Shown here piece after piece: positions 53,358 to 61,983 of a DNA stretch of 64,000 nucleotides. Numbering within the stretch: the stretch's first letter is position 1; every line of letters starts with the position of its first letter. The position numbers and the translations under genes are program-made. This stretch comes from Gillisia sp. CAL575. Lineage in GTDB: Bacteria > Bacteroidota > Bacteroidia > Flavobacteriales > Flavobacteriaceae. The notes under the pieces were generated by a model. It was not told where the DNA came from and did no database searches. It saw only the letters and a list, made by a program, of their open reading frames with translations. The stretch is taken from NCBI RefSeq assembly GCF_000403785.1, contig NZ_APHJ01000021.1, positions 434,001-498,000 of the forward strand, read 5' to 3'.

Positions 53358-53966
53358 TTATAATTTTTTTATTTCAAGACCTCTCATTACTTCTTTGCCC
53401 TTTTCGGTGGTAATTGCATTCATATAGAATAAGAGAGCTTCCTCCTGATACCTGGACCTGCTTATCTCTTGGTTATCCAGATAAGGGGTGTTATCATAGC
53501 TCATAGTCATTTGGAAAAATAATTTCGAATAAAAATAGGCATCAAAATCTTTTCGGTATAAGCCTTGACTTCTTCCTCTTTCAACATTATGCATAAGTAT
53601 TTCCGAAAGTTTTCCGGAAAAATATAGCATATGTTTATTGAAGATCTGGGGATAATACTTCAGGAGTTGACGAAGAAAGATGGAATCATTGGTTCTTGAT
53701 GCCTTTTCAATTTCTGTATCTCTGGCAAACATTCTTTCTATGGCATTCTCGATTGTTTCATCCAGGTCATTCAATTTTTCCAGGACTTTCTCTAAACTGT
53801 AACTTAACACCTCCTCAAGAAGTATATCTTTATTTTGATACTTTTCATAAAGTGTCTTTTTAGAAACCCGAAGTTCCCTTGCAATCTCGTCCATGGTCAC
53901 AGTCTTGGCACCATTCTTTAGAAAAATCTGGGAAACCTTACTTAATAATTCTGTATCTTTTTCCAT
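53358..53966 (-). CDS. TetR family transcriptional regulator
   Basis: A 202-residue regulator. The N-terminal HTH (AKTVTMDEIARELRVSKKTLYEKYQNKDILLEEVL, residues 19-53) is typical of TetR, followed by a helical ligand-binding domain. It lies directly downstream of the RND efflux operon on the same strand and most likely represses it in response to pump substrates. A perfect inverted repeat at 54037-54065 lies in its upstream region. Confidence 0.9.
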   Translation of the reverse strand: MEKDTELLSKVSQIFLKNGAKTVTMDEIARELRVSKKTLYEKYQNKDILLEEVLSYSLEKVLEKLNDLDETIENAIERMFARDTEIEKASRTNDSIFLRQLLKYYPQIFNKHMLYFSGKLSEILMHNVERGRSQGLYRKDFDAYFYSKLFFQMTMSYDNTPYLDNQEISRSRYQEEALLFYMNAITTEKGKEVMRGLEIKKL

Positions 53967-54036
53967 ATCTCTTAAATTTTTTGCTACTTCTTCAAAGATC
54001 TACATTTAATAGAAGTATCGAAATATTAGATTAATA

Positions 54037-54065
54037 AATCTGGTTACTTAATCAGTAACCAGATT
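54037..54065. promoter_or_regulatory. 11-bp inverted repeat between the pump and tetR-type genes
   Basis: AATCTGGTTAC (54037-54047) and GTAACCAGATT (54055-54065) with a 7-nt spacer. It is either the efflux operon terminator or an operator for the TetR regulator. The T-tract on the minus strand is weak, which favours an operator. Confidence 0.5.
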
Positions 54066-54076
54066 CTATTGATCTA

Positions 54077-57000
54077 CTAGAATTCAAGCTCACTCTTTGG
54101 ATTGAGGTGCTCGTATTCTGCATGCATTAATTTATCATAATCTTGTTTTTCTTTAGAAGAGAATTTCTCTTCAAGCCGAACAAAGATCAGGTAAACCACC
54201 GGTACAATGATTAGGGTAAGGAATAACGAGGATAATAGGCCTCCAATAATAACGATGGCTAAACCATTGTTCATTTCCGCTGCTGCGCCAGATGCCAGAG
54301 CAATTGGTAGCATTCCAAAAACCATTGCAATTGTGGTCATCAAAATAGGACGAAGCCTGGCGTGGTTTGCCTGGATTAAAGCTGTTCTTATCTTTTCTCC
54401 ATGGGCTAACCTATGATTAGCAAAATCAACCAGCAAAATGGCATTTTTCGCCACCAGGCCTATTAACATAATGATACCAAGAATGGTAAAAATATTCAAA
54501 CTCTGATCAGTTAAAGCCAGTGCCCACAATGCACCTATAAATGAAAGCGGAATGGAAAACAATACAATAAATGGTTTAATAAAATCATCATACAGCACCA
54601 CCATAATCATATATACCAACATAATAGCAGCCAATAGCGCAATTCCTAAGGTTCCAAAACCTTCACTTTGATTTTCCATGTTTCCACCCCAGGTCCATTC
54701 CACACCTTTTGGCCGCTCAATATTTGCTAGTTTTTCTTCCCATTCCTGCGCTACTGCTCCCAAGGTTTTCCCTACGGTTTGGGCAGAAATAGTTACAGAA
54801 GGAGACCTATCATAACGCTCTAATAAGGAAGGACCTGATTCATAACTAATATCAGCGAACTGTGCCAGGTTTATTAATTCTCCATTGTTATTGGTGAACT
54901 GGATGTTTTGCACGTCTTCTATATTGTTTCTTGAGGCTTCATCAAAAATAATATTGATATCATATTCATTATTTCCAGTTCGAAATTTATTGTCGGTATT
55001 TCCACTAAAAGCTGTACGCATTGTTTGACCAACTGTAGCAACATTTAATCCCAGGGAAGTCATTTTATCTCTGTTTACATTTACAGAAATCTCAGGATTT
55101 CCTTCCTCAACACTACTTTCAATTTCGGTTGCTCCTTCTACAGTTGTTAATGCTTGTTCAGCAGCTTTTGCATAAGCTAAAGCTTCCTCAAAAGAGTTCC
55201 CTGTTATGGTCATTTGAAGAGGTGCAGCTTCAACTCCAACCAATCCAACAGAAACAGTAGTAACATCGGCTGCAACTAATTTTTGTTCCAGATCTCGTTT
55301 TATCCTCGCAGCTATAACGCTAGTTTTTTCCTCTCTTTCAGATTGATCCACCAGGGTAACCGATACTTCTGATTTGTTATTGGTTGCCTGTGCACCTCCC
55401 ATACCTCCACTACTGGATTGCCCCACAGTGGTAATTAGTCTTTCTACTTCAGGAATTTGTGAAAGGTAATTCTCTGCTTTTTGAGTGATAAAATTTGTCT
55501 CTTCAATGGAGGCGTCTTTATCTATTTCCAATTGAACTAAAAATTCGCCCCTATCGGTTGAAGGAAAAAAGTTGGAACCAATATAACCCATTGCCACTAG
55601 GGCGATTGAACTTATGAAGAGCCCAGCTACAACTACAAAGGTTTTTACTTTATTATCTAAAGACCATTTCAGGATTTTTGTTACTTCCTCTGTAAACCAG
55701 GTCAAACCTTTTTCAAACTTATGGATGATTTTTCCAAAGAATGATTTATTGCTTATAAGCTCCAATTTTCCAAATCTTGAAAATAACCAAGGCACTACGG
55801 TAAAGGAAACCAATAAAGACAGTAAAGTTGCTATAACTACAGTTACACAGAATTGTCTAATAATGTCGGCCACTAGACCGTCACTTAATGCAATTGGTAA
55901 AAATACTACTACAATCACCAGAGTGATCGCCGTTACTGTAAATCCAATTTCTGAAGCACCATCGTAGGCGGCACGTACTTTGTTCTTACCCATCTCCATA
56001 TGACGGTGAATGTTTTCAATAACCACAATGGCATCATCTACAAGGATACCTACAACCAATGAAAGTGCAAGCAAACTCATTAGGTTAAGACTGTATCCCA
56101 ATAACCACATCCCTATAAAGGTTGCAATTAACGATGTTGGAATTGCTACCATTACAATAAGAGCATTCCTGTAACTATGCAGGAAAAATAACATTACGAA
56201 AGCCACAAGACCTATTGCGATGAAAAGGTCTTTTATTACTGAGTTTGCTGCTTCCAACGTAAAGACAGAATTGTCATTGGCAATATTTATATCCACACCC
56301 TGATCAGCATACTGCTGTTCAATTTCACTGATATTTTCCTGTACAAGTTCACTTACGGCCACTGCATTTGCATCAGTTTGCTTTTGAACCTGGAGCAGGA
56401 TCGTATTATCACGATTTATACGTGCAATCTTTTCAACTTCTTTTTGAGTATCCTGAATTTCAGCAATATCAGAAAGTTTAATGTTCTGCCCGTTTTGTGA
56501 AGCTATGGTAAGGTTTCTAAGCTTATCTACAGACTGTATTTTTCCCGCAAGACGAATAAGTGTAGTATTCTCTCTAGTTTTTAAATTTCCAGTCGGAAAA
56601 TCCAGGTTTGACGCAGTGATTATTTGCTGTACCATTGGTACAGTAAGCCCATAACCCTGAAGCCTGTTAGGATCTAAATTCACCCTAATTTCTCTTTCCT
56701 GGCCACCTACAAGGTTTACCTGAGCAACCCCTGTAAGACGTGAAAAAGCAGGTTGAATTTTTTGATCAATTAAATCATATAATTCATTTTCTGAAAGATC
56801 TGCAGTAACTCCCAGACTCATTATAGGCATATCAGAAACCGAAACCTGCGAGAGGGAAGGTTCGTCAATATCATCCGGAAGATCTGAACGAATAGCGTTT
56901 ATGCTTCTTTGTGCTTCATTCAATGCAAAATCTACATCAGCTTCATTATTAAATTGAATGGTTACTACCGACAGACTTTCAAAGGAACTTGTCTGTATTT

Positions 57001-57235
57001 TTTTAATATTCTCAAGAGAAGAAACAGCATCTTCGATCTTGCGGGATACCGTATTTTCCACCTCGGCAGGTGAAGCCCCGGGATAAACCGTCATAACGGT
57101 TACTACCTTTACTTCGAATTTTGGAATCAACTCATAGTTTAATTGACTATAGCTGAAAAGACCTCCAATAATAAGTAATGCAAGCATCACGATTACAAGA
57201 CTGGGCCTTTTTATAGATACTTCTGCTAATTTCAT
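54077..57235 (-). CDS. RND multidrug efflux permease (AcrB/HAE1-type)
   Basis: A 1052-residue inner-membrane pump. N-terminal helix, then the large porter loops (PGASPAEVENTVSRKIED, NEAQRSINAIRSDLPDDID), TM4 with the proton-relay pair VDDAIVVIENIHRH, a second loop domain, and TM helices with GLVAKNAILLVDFANHR. The lack of heavy-metal ligands suits drug-type rather than metal-type substrates. It forms a tripartite pump with the adaptor and TolC-like protein encoded just upstream. Confidence 0.93.
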   Translation of the reverse strand: MKLAEVSIKRPSLVIVMLALLIIGGLFSYSQLNYELIPKFEVKVVTVMTVYPGASPAEVENTVSRKIEDAVSSLENIKKIQTSSFESLSVVTIQFNNEADVDFALNEAQRSINAIRSDLPDDIDEPSLSQVSVSDMPIMSLGVTADLSENELYDLIDQKIQPAFSRLTGVAQVNLVGGQEREIRVNLDPNRLQGYGLTVPMVQQIITASNLDFPTGNLKTRENTTLIRLAGKIQSVDKLRNLTIASQNGQNIKLSDIAEIQDTQKEVEKIARINRDNTILLQVQKQTDANAVAVSELVQENISEIEQQYADQGVDINIANDNSVFTLEAANSVIKDLFIAIGLVAFVMLFFLHSYRNALIVMVAIPTSLIATFIGMWLLGYSLNLMSLLALSLVVGILVDDAIVVIENIHRHMEMGKNKVRAAYDGASEIGFTVTAITLVIVVVFLPIALSDGLVADIIRQFCVTVVIATLLSLLVSFTVVPWLFSRFGKLELISNKSFFGKIIHKFEKGLTWFTEEVTKILKWSLDNKVKTFVVVAGLFISSIALVAMGYIGSNFFPSTDRGEFLVQLEIDKDASIEETNFITQKAENYLSQIPEVERLITTVGQSSSGGMGGAQATNNKSEVSVTLVDQSEREEKTSVIAARIKRDLEQKLVAADVTTVSVGLVGVEAAPLQMTITGNSFEEALAYAKAAEQALTTVEGATEIESSVEEGNPEISVNVNRDKMTSLGLNVATVGQTMRTAFSGNTDNKFRTGNNEYDINIIFDEASRNNIEDVQNIQFTNNNGELINLAQFADISYESGPSLLERYDRSPSVTISAQTVGKTLGAVAQEWEEKLANIERPKGVEWTWGGNMENQSEGFGTLGIALLAAIMLVYMIMVVLYDDFIKPFIVLFSIPLSFIGALWALALTDQSLNIFTILGIIMLIGLVAKNAILLVDFANHRLAHGEKIRTALIQANHARLRPILMTTIAMVFGMLPIALASGAAAEMNNGLAIVIIGGLLSSLFLTLIIVPVVYLIFVRLEEKFSSKEKQDYDKLMHAEYEHLNPKSELEF

Positions 57236-57251
57236 TTTCTTTTCTTCTCTA

Positions 57252-58307
57252 TTATTTAATCACTTTTACTGCAGTATTATCTGTCAGGTTAATCTGCCCG
57301 CTGGTTACCACTACATCTCCTTCATTAAGCCCATTGTTTACTTGCACCTTGTTTCCGTAATTAATACCGGTACTAATTTCTGTGAGGTATGCAATACCTT
57401 CTTTTATAACGAAAACCCGGTTGTCGCTCACGCTTCCCACGAAAGCTTCCCGGGGTATTACAAGTACATTATTCTCTCCTTTTTGATTAAACATTGCCGT
57501 AGCATACATTCCTGCTCTTAAGTTTGTTTGGGAATTATCTACAGAAATTTCTACAGGAAATTTTAAGGCTCCATTAGAGGCCGGAGCGATAAAAGTTATC
57601 CTACCGTCAATGGTTTTTTTGGTAGCACTTGGAGTTACTTTAACTGAATCTCCAAGCTTAAGTTGACTTACGAGAGATTCGTCTACTTCTACTTTTAAGT
57701 CTAACAAAGAAATGTCTACTACTTCTATTATTGATGTTCCCGGAGCTACGACCATTCCAACTTCAACCATTTTTTTATTTACCACTCCACTCATCTTTGA
57801 GCGTACATTGGTGTCGCCGGAATTTAGTTGGGCAGATTGATACTGCGCCCGTGCATTTTCTACCTGTAGTTTTGCCTGGTCAAGCTGTGAGGCAGTTACT
57901 CCCCCCGTTTTGTAAGCAGCCTCGTATCTGTTTAGGTTAGACACAGCGTTATCAAGATTGGCTTTTGCATTCTCCATATTGACATTTGCTTTATCTCCAA
58001 TTAGTTTCGCTATTACCTGACCTTTCTTTACATCATCACCTTCTTCAACATTCACAGCTCCTATTTGTCCTGAGATCTCGGCAGAAATATTTGCAGTGGC
58101 TGTGGGTAAAAAGGTGCCGTTAACCGTAAACATGGATCCAATTCTTTCTTTTTTTGCAATTGCAGTGTTCACTGCTACTTCTGTATTTTCCTGTGTAACG
58201 AGACTTAATTCTCTTTCGTTCTCTTTCTTATTGTTTTGTAGGATAAGGTAAAACGCTACGGCTACGCCTAATAGCACTACTATTGCGATGATTGTCTTTT
58301 TTTTCAT
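57252..58307 (-). CDS. RND efflux periplasmic adaptor (membrane fusion protein)
   Basis: A 351-residue adaptor with an N-terminal membrane anchor (residues 5-23). A lipoyl-like half motif (NISAEISGQIGAVNVEEGDDVKKGQVIA) flanks a coiled-coil hairpin (about 107-150), followed by the second lipoyl half (SGVVNKKMVEVGMVV), a beta barrel and a membrane-proximal domain. It bridges the RND pump and the TolC-like channel. It lies 16 bp from the pump gene and 1 bp from the TolC-like gene. Confidence 0.93.
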   Translation of the reverse strand: MKKKTIIAIVVLLGVAVAFYLILQNNKKENERELSLVTQENTEVAVNTAIAKKERIGSMFTVNGTFLPTATANISAEISGQIGAVNVEEGDDVKKGQVIAKLIGDKANVNMENAKANLDNAVSNLNRYEAAYKTGGVTASQLDQAKLQVENARAQYQSAQLNSGDTNVRSKMSGVVNKKMVEVGMVVAPGTSIIEVVDISLLDLKVEVDESLVSQLKLGDSVKVTPSATKKTIDGRITFIAPASNGALKFPVEISVDNSQTNLRAGMYATAMFNQKGENNVLVIPREAFVGSVSDNRVFVIKEGIAYLTEISTGINYGNKVQVNNGLNEGDVVVTSGQINLTDNTAVKVIK

Positions 58308-58308
58308 T

Positions 58309-59649
58309 TTAAAAGTTATTTTCGTTTAATGTGTCTAATTTTCCCTGGGATTTTAAAAGCTCTACTTCCGCTAGTTTATAATCTAACCTGGCATTGGTTA
58401 AATTGTTTTTAGCATCAGCAAGTTCTCTTTCAACATCCAGCATTTCGTTAAGAGTAGCTAAACCCAACTCATAATTATTCTGGGTGTCTTCCAATACTTT
58501 TTGCGCAAGCTCCACATTTTGTTCTTGTGTATGAATTGATATAAAGCTGTTTTCTAATTGTGAGATGGCATTTTCGTAGGCAAGCTGTAGAGCTAATTCA
58601 GTTTCTTGAAGATCCTCTTCAGCTTTCTCTATCTCTACCTGGTTCTGCTTCACCTTTGCCCGGGTAGCACCTCCATTAAAAATAGGAATACTAATATTTA
58701 ATCCTATAGCGCTGAAATCTGACCAAAAAGCACCTTCGTTTTTTCCATTCCATAGAGGAACAACATCTCCCTGTCCCAGCCAGCCATAGTTAGCCACCAA
58801 TGAAGCTGAGGGATAATATTCGGCCAGGGTTGATTTTTTCTGAAAATTTAAAAGTTCAATTTGCTTATTAAGTAATTCTAGTTCCGTACGACTGGAAAAT
58901 TCAAGCTCTATTCCTGGTAAAAATTCCGGTTGGAAATTTTGTTGTGGCAATCTTATTTCTTGAGAAATGGACATTCCTATCATAAATTTTAATGCATTCT
59001 CACTTAATTCTACTGCATTAATGGCTTGCTGTTTATTACTTTTCAAATTATTTAGTGCTACCATGCTCCGGTCATAATCAATCTTTTTTGCAAGTCCGTT
59101 CTCGTATAACCCCTTAACGATACCTACCGTTCTTTCTGTGAGTTCTAAATTATTCTGAAGGTTTTCCAGAATCTGCTTTGATTGGAACACCTGATAGTAA
59201 GCAACTGCTACTTTTTCAATTATTTCTTCGTTGGTAAGCTGTGCATTAAGCTTATAAAATTCTTTTGTAGATTTTGCAGCTTTCAAACCCACAAAGACGG
59301 CCTGATTGAATATGGTTTGGGAAAGCTGTGCATTGGCTGTGGAATTCCATTTCCTTCCAAAAGCTACCGCAATACTTTCTCCGGGAGCCCCAAAAATTTC
59401 TCCGGGTAATATATTTTCCTGCAAAAGGGCATTATAGGTAGTTCCCGCATTAGCCGATAAGTTCGGTAAAGCTTTGGCCCTGACCTCAGAGATTTGTGCA
59501 TCGGCGTTAGTAATATCTAGCCTGGCCTTAGCTGCATCTGCCTTATGCTCTAAGGCATACGAAACAGCATCTGAAAGTTTGAGCTCCAAGGGTTCCTGAC
59601 CAAAGGTAATCCCATATACAAAGAGAAAACCAATTATCATTTTTTTCAT
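58309..59649 (-). CDS. TolC-like outer-membrane efflux channel
   Basis: A 446-residue outer-membrane protein with a signal peptide (residues 1-17, GITFGQ). Two outer-membrane efflux repeats (about 22-210 and 235-430) have the coiled-coil pattern of TolC. The AVSYALEHKADAAKARLDITNADAQI and YELGLATLNEMLDVERELADAKNNL segments are typical. It is first in the efflux operon and has a well-formed promoter upstream. Confidence 0.92.
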   Translation of the reverse strand: MKKMIIGFLFVYGITFGQEPLELKLSDAVSYALEHKADAAKARLDITNADAQISEVRAKALPNLSANAGTTYNALLQENILPGEIFGAPGESIAVAFGRKWNSTANAQLSQTIFNQAVFVGLKAAKSTKEFYKLNAQLTNEEIIEKVAVAYYQVFQSKQILENLQNNLELTERTVGIVKGLYENGLAKKIDYDRSMVALNNLKSNKQQAINAVELSENALKFMIGMSISQEIRLPQQNFQPEFLPGIELEFSSRTELELLNKQIELLNFQKKSTLAEYYPSASLVANYGWLGQGDVVPLWNGKNEGAFWSDFSAIGLNISIPIFNGGATRAKVKQNQVEIEKAEEDLQETELALQLAYENAISQLENSFISIHTQEQNVELAQKVLEDTQNNYELGLATLNEMLDVERELADAKNNLTNARLDYKLAEVELLKSQGKLDTLNENNF

Positions 59650-59680
59650 ATTAGGTACAATTTTTTTGTGATTTAGAATG

Positions 59681-59710
59681 CAAATATAAAACTAAAAAAC
59701 TATAAAACAA
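59681..59710 (-). promoter_or_regulatory. Promoter of the efflux operon
   Basis: On the minus strand, TTG (59710-59708), a 19-bp spacer and TATATTTG (59688-59681) match the Bacteroidetes housekeeping promoter pattern well. The -7 box lies 31 nt before the TolC-like start. Confidence 0.7.
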
Positions 59711-59736
59711 TAAAAGTTTTTTTGTTTTTTAGTTTT
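59688..59736. promoter_or_regulatory. Inverted repeat straddling the efflux promoter
   Basis: AAAACTAAAAAAC (59688-59700) and GTTTTTTAGTTTT (59724-59736) form a perfect 13-bp inverted repeat with a 23-bp spacer that covers the promoter. It is a candidate operator for the TetR-type regulator encoded in the same element. Confidence 0.5.
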
Positions 59737-60035
59737 TGATATCTGGGTAGGAGGTATATTTAGCTTCCTTATTTTTATCTTGAATCAGAATTTATTTTCA
59801 AAATTGTGGAGGCTCCTTAGTAAGATGAGAAATGAGGATTTAAGACGATAATTCTATTAAATTGAGAGTAAATCGAAACATGTTAAACTTAATTTCTTAT
59901 TAGTTTTCTTGAGCCTTTTAATATTTTATTGAATCTATTGATAGAACTACAATTAACTTGCATTCGCATTTTATCGAAATAGAATATTGACCTTTGGGAG
60001 GCTATTAAATAACTTCGGAAGTCAAATTGAAATAT

Positions 60036-60161
60036 TTAATAAAACTTTTGTAGTAAGGAAAATACCTTAATAGCATCAGCCGTGGCATAACCCCAGAGCT
60101 TAGATTCCAAAGAATTCGTTTTCCTACTTTTTACTAAATCTCCCGCCCCAATATCTGCCAT
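60036..60161 (-). CDS. Possible small ORF, 41 residues
   Basis: ATG at 60161 opens a 41-residue frame that begins MADIGAGDLVKSRKT and ends IKVFSLLQKFY. The composition is not obviously random, but there is no family match I know and no clear promoter. It could equally be the remnant of a longer gene. Confidence 0.25.
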   Translation of the reverse strand: MADIGAGDLVKSRKTNSLESKLWGYATADAIKVFSLLQKFY

Positions 60162-60181
60162 AATCTTGCGCGTGGTTCCTG

Positions 60182-60228
60182 TGCTGTTTTTATAGTGTAC
60201 GGGAAGTTAAGCGTGAGTAAAAACAGCA
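60182..60228. repeat. 11-bp inverted repeat downstream of the mob genes
   Basis: TGCTGTTTTTA (60182-60192) and TAAAAACAGCA (60218-60228) pair perfectly with a 25-nt loop. A second small hairpin (CGCATA/TATGCG) follows within 60233-60250. Confidence 0.55.
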
Positions 60229-60254
60229 TAGGGCGCATACCACTTATGCGACAA

Positions 60255-60309
60255 TATTTACTGTAAATAATTACCTGTTTATAAGGCTTCCCAAAGTATT
60301 TACTGTAAA
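60255..60309. repeat. Pair of iteron-like repeats
   Basis: TATTTACTGTAAA occurs exactly at 60255-60267 and 60297-60309, 42 bp apart (about four helical turns). Each contains a small TTTAC-T-GTAAA palindrome. They may be binding sites for an initiator or relaxosome protein. Confidence 0.5.
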
Positions 60310-60320
60310 AATTAGGATAA

Positions 60321-60347
60321 TTTGCGACAAGTAAATTGTCATGACAA
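60321..60347. repeat. Palindromic block, copy 1 (downstream of mob module)
   Basis: TTTGCGAC (60321-60328), AGTAAA and the palindrome TTGTCATGACAA (60336-60347). The same three words in the same order occur at 61992-62030 upstream of the mob genes. Confidence 0.6.
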
Positions 60348-60350
60348 ATG

Positions 60351-60797
60351 CTACTTATTTGCTTCCAGCCACTGGTAATATTCGTTCTTGATTTCAGGAT
60401 TTTCTGAAAGATAATTTTTAAAGAGTTCACTTTCAGATTTAATCATCTGGTACATTTCAAACTTTTCATCCCCAGCTTTCGTGGCGGAAGATTTAAAATA
60501 TCCTAATAAGCTTAACATCAGTATTCCGAAAATACAGAATAGGAAGAGCATATAATTAGGCATGAGCCGGGCATTCTTCAGTTTCTGGTCAATGCTTTTA
60601 AGTATGTCATCCTTCAACCGATCATTCTCTTCCTGCTTTTCCAGGAAAGCGTTCAGGTTTTTATCCAATGCCTCAGTACTTATGGGAATACTCATTTGCT
60701 CAATTTCTCCGGAAAGCTCCTGCAGCTTTAGAATAGCCAGCTTGAAATCGGCCATTTCATCGGTCATCAATTCCATGATCTCATCTAGTTTTTTCAT
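60351..60797 (-). CDS. Mobilization-associated membrane protein of unknown function
   Basis: A 148-residue protein with an N-terminal coiled-coil region (about 1-75), a single transmembrane segment (about 81-101, YMLFLFCIFGILMLSLLGYF) and a charged C-terminus. It lies 19 bp downstream of the relaxase gene on the same strand. Similar small one-helix proteins are common next to Bacteroidetes mobB genes. Perhaps it helps relaxosome docking at the membrane (inference). Confidence 0.7.
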   Translation of the reverse strand: MKKLDEIMELMTDEMADFKLAILKLQELSGEIEQMSIPISTEALDKNLNAFLEKQEENDRLKDDILKSIDQKLKNARLMPNYMLFLFCIFGILMLSLLGYFKSSATKAGDEKFEMYQMIKSESELFKNYLSENPEIKNEYYQWLEANK

Positions 60798-60816
60798 AAT
60801 TTATAAAGTTTTAATA

Positions 60817-61683
60817 TCATATTCCAATTCCGGTATCCAGCGCCTTTTTTATCACCTGTTTCACCAGGTCTTTGGCTATTTTAGTGGCCATATTAGAGCT
60901 GATTTGTACAGTCTTATCTAACAGCTTTAAGCTTTGAGGGATTTCCTTCAGTCTGGAATAACTTCTGTTTTGACTGATTTCTCCAATTAGTCGGCCACCG
61001 GTCATCGAACGGTGCACCTCACTGCCTTTTAGATTGGCTCCTTTATATTCAAACCGAAAGCCCTGCAACTGGTTAGACTTATTGATGCAGGGGATTACCT
61101 TTACCTGGCAGTCCTTCATTTTACCGATATATTCATCCAAAGATTTAGGCCTGGATTCCAGTACCCGGTCGTTAATATATTTGATGGCCAGTCGCTGCAC
61201 TTTCAATTCCTGCAATCTCTCCTGCTGTACTTCACATACTCGTTTTAGCCCTAATTCTTTGGCCACATTATCTGCTGCGATCTGGCTTCTTTTACCTATA
61301 AAGCTATCTTTATAGACTTCTCCTTTTAGACTTATCCGGTTGGCGTAAATATGAACATGGGTATGAGCTTTATCCCGATGTACAAAGCCAATGGCCTGGT
61401 TATTTTGCAGGTTCATCTCCTTTATAAATCTTTTAGCGATATCTTCAAGCTCTCTTTTGGTCAGCTCCTTTCCATCTTCGATGGTGGGGCTGACCACAAA
61501 ACTCAGGGTGTTGTTAATGCAGCGTTCGTTTTGAGATTGAATGATCTTAAACTCTTCAGTAATTTCTTTGGGATTTTCCCCCGCCAGGTATTCCTTAAGC
61601 ACTACCTCGGCATTCTTCTCCTGGTTCCAGCCATATGCTATGGAGGCCCCGGTACTTGCTATGGCATGTCCTTTCCCTATCAT
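60817..61683 (-). CDS. MobB-like relaxase / mobilization nuclease
   Basis: A 288-residue relaxase of the MobA/MobB type found in Bacteroidetes mobilizable elements. An N-terminal tyrosine candidate is Y17 in SIAYGWNQEK. The three-His metal site lies in HRDKAHTHVHIYANR (H107, H109, H111). The GENPKEITEEF segment is typical of the group. It would nick oriT and pilot the strand. It overlaps the MobC-like gene by 4 bp. It is short, with no added helicase or primase domain. Confidence 0.9.
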   Translation of the reverse strand: MIGKGHAIASTGASIAYGWNQEKNAEVVLKEYLAGENPKEITEEFKIIQSQNERCINNTLSFVVSPTIEDGKELTKRELEDIAKRFIKEMNLQNNQAIGFVHRDKAHTHVHIYANRISLKGEVYKDSFIGKRSQIAADNVAKELGLKRVCEVQQERLQELKVQRLAIKYINDRVLESRPKSLDEYIGKMKDCQVKVIPCINKSNQLQGFRFEYKGANLKGSEVHRSMTGGRLIGEISQNRSYSRLKEIPQSLKLLDKTVQISSNMATKIAKDLVKQVIKKALDTGIGI

Positions 61684-61976
61684 TTTCTGAAATTTCTTAA
61701 GTGCATCCTGATCTCTTCTGCGAGCTCCGCCACATCTTTGGCTAGCTTAGGGTTCCCTTTTTTAAACATATTGGCAATACGGGCAAAGTTGTTTTTGTAT
61801 TGTATCAGCATCTGATAGCTTTCCAGTTGTTCCGGGGTTATACGTTCTACAATATTTCTCTCAAAGGCGGTGGATCGCAAGTATTCGGAAAGGGAAATTC
61901 CAGCCCTGGCCGCTCTTTTTTTGAGCAGCTTTTTCTCGTAGATCGAGCAGCGTATCTGGATATATTCCCTTTTCAT
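61680..61976 (-). CDS. MobC-like relaxosome accessory protein
   Basis: A 98-residue basic protein with a ribbon-helix-helix-like N-terminus (YIQIRCSIYEKKLLKKRAARAGISLSEYLRSTAF) and a helical tail, characteristic of MobC/BmgB-type accessory proteins. It is translationally coupled to the relaxase gene (ATGA overlap) and lies 34 bp downstream of an oriT-like hairpin, to which it may bind. Confidence 0.87.
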   Translation of the reverse strand: MKREYIQIRCSIYEKKLLKKRAARAGISLSEYLRSTAFERNIVERITPEQLESYQMLIQYKNNFARIANMFKKGNPKLAKDVAELAEEIRMHLRNFRK

Positions 61977-61983
61977 TTTTCTT

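Larger units (their letters stand above)
59737..60350. other. Non-coding region between efflux and mob modules
   Basis: About 600 bp with no clear long gene. The left part is plain AT-rich sequence. The right part (60182-60347) is dense in structure: an 11-bp inverted repeat, a CGCATA/TATGCG hairpin, two TATTTACTGTAAA repeats and a palindromic block. A short minus-strand ORF (60036-60161) is possible. Confidence 0.5.

Noticed and set aside
60134-60430. 98-residue minus-strand reading frame overlapping the end of the mob-associated membrane protein gene
   Set aside because: It overlaps the better-supported gene at 60351-60797 by 80 bp in another frame, runs through the inverted repeats and iteron-like repeats, and has a composition unlike a folded protein.
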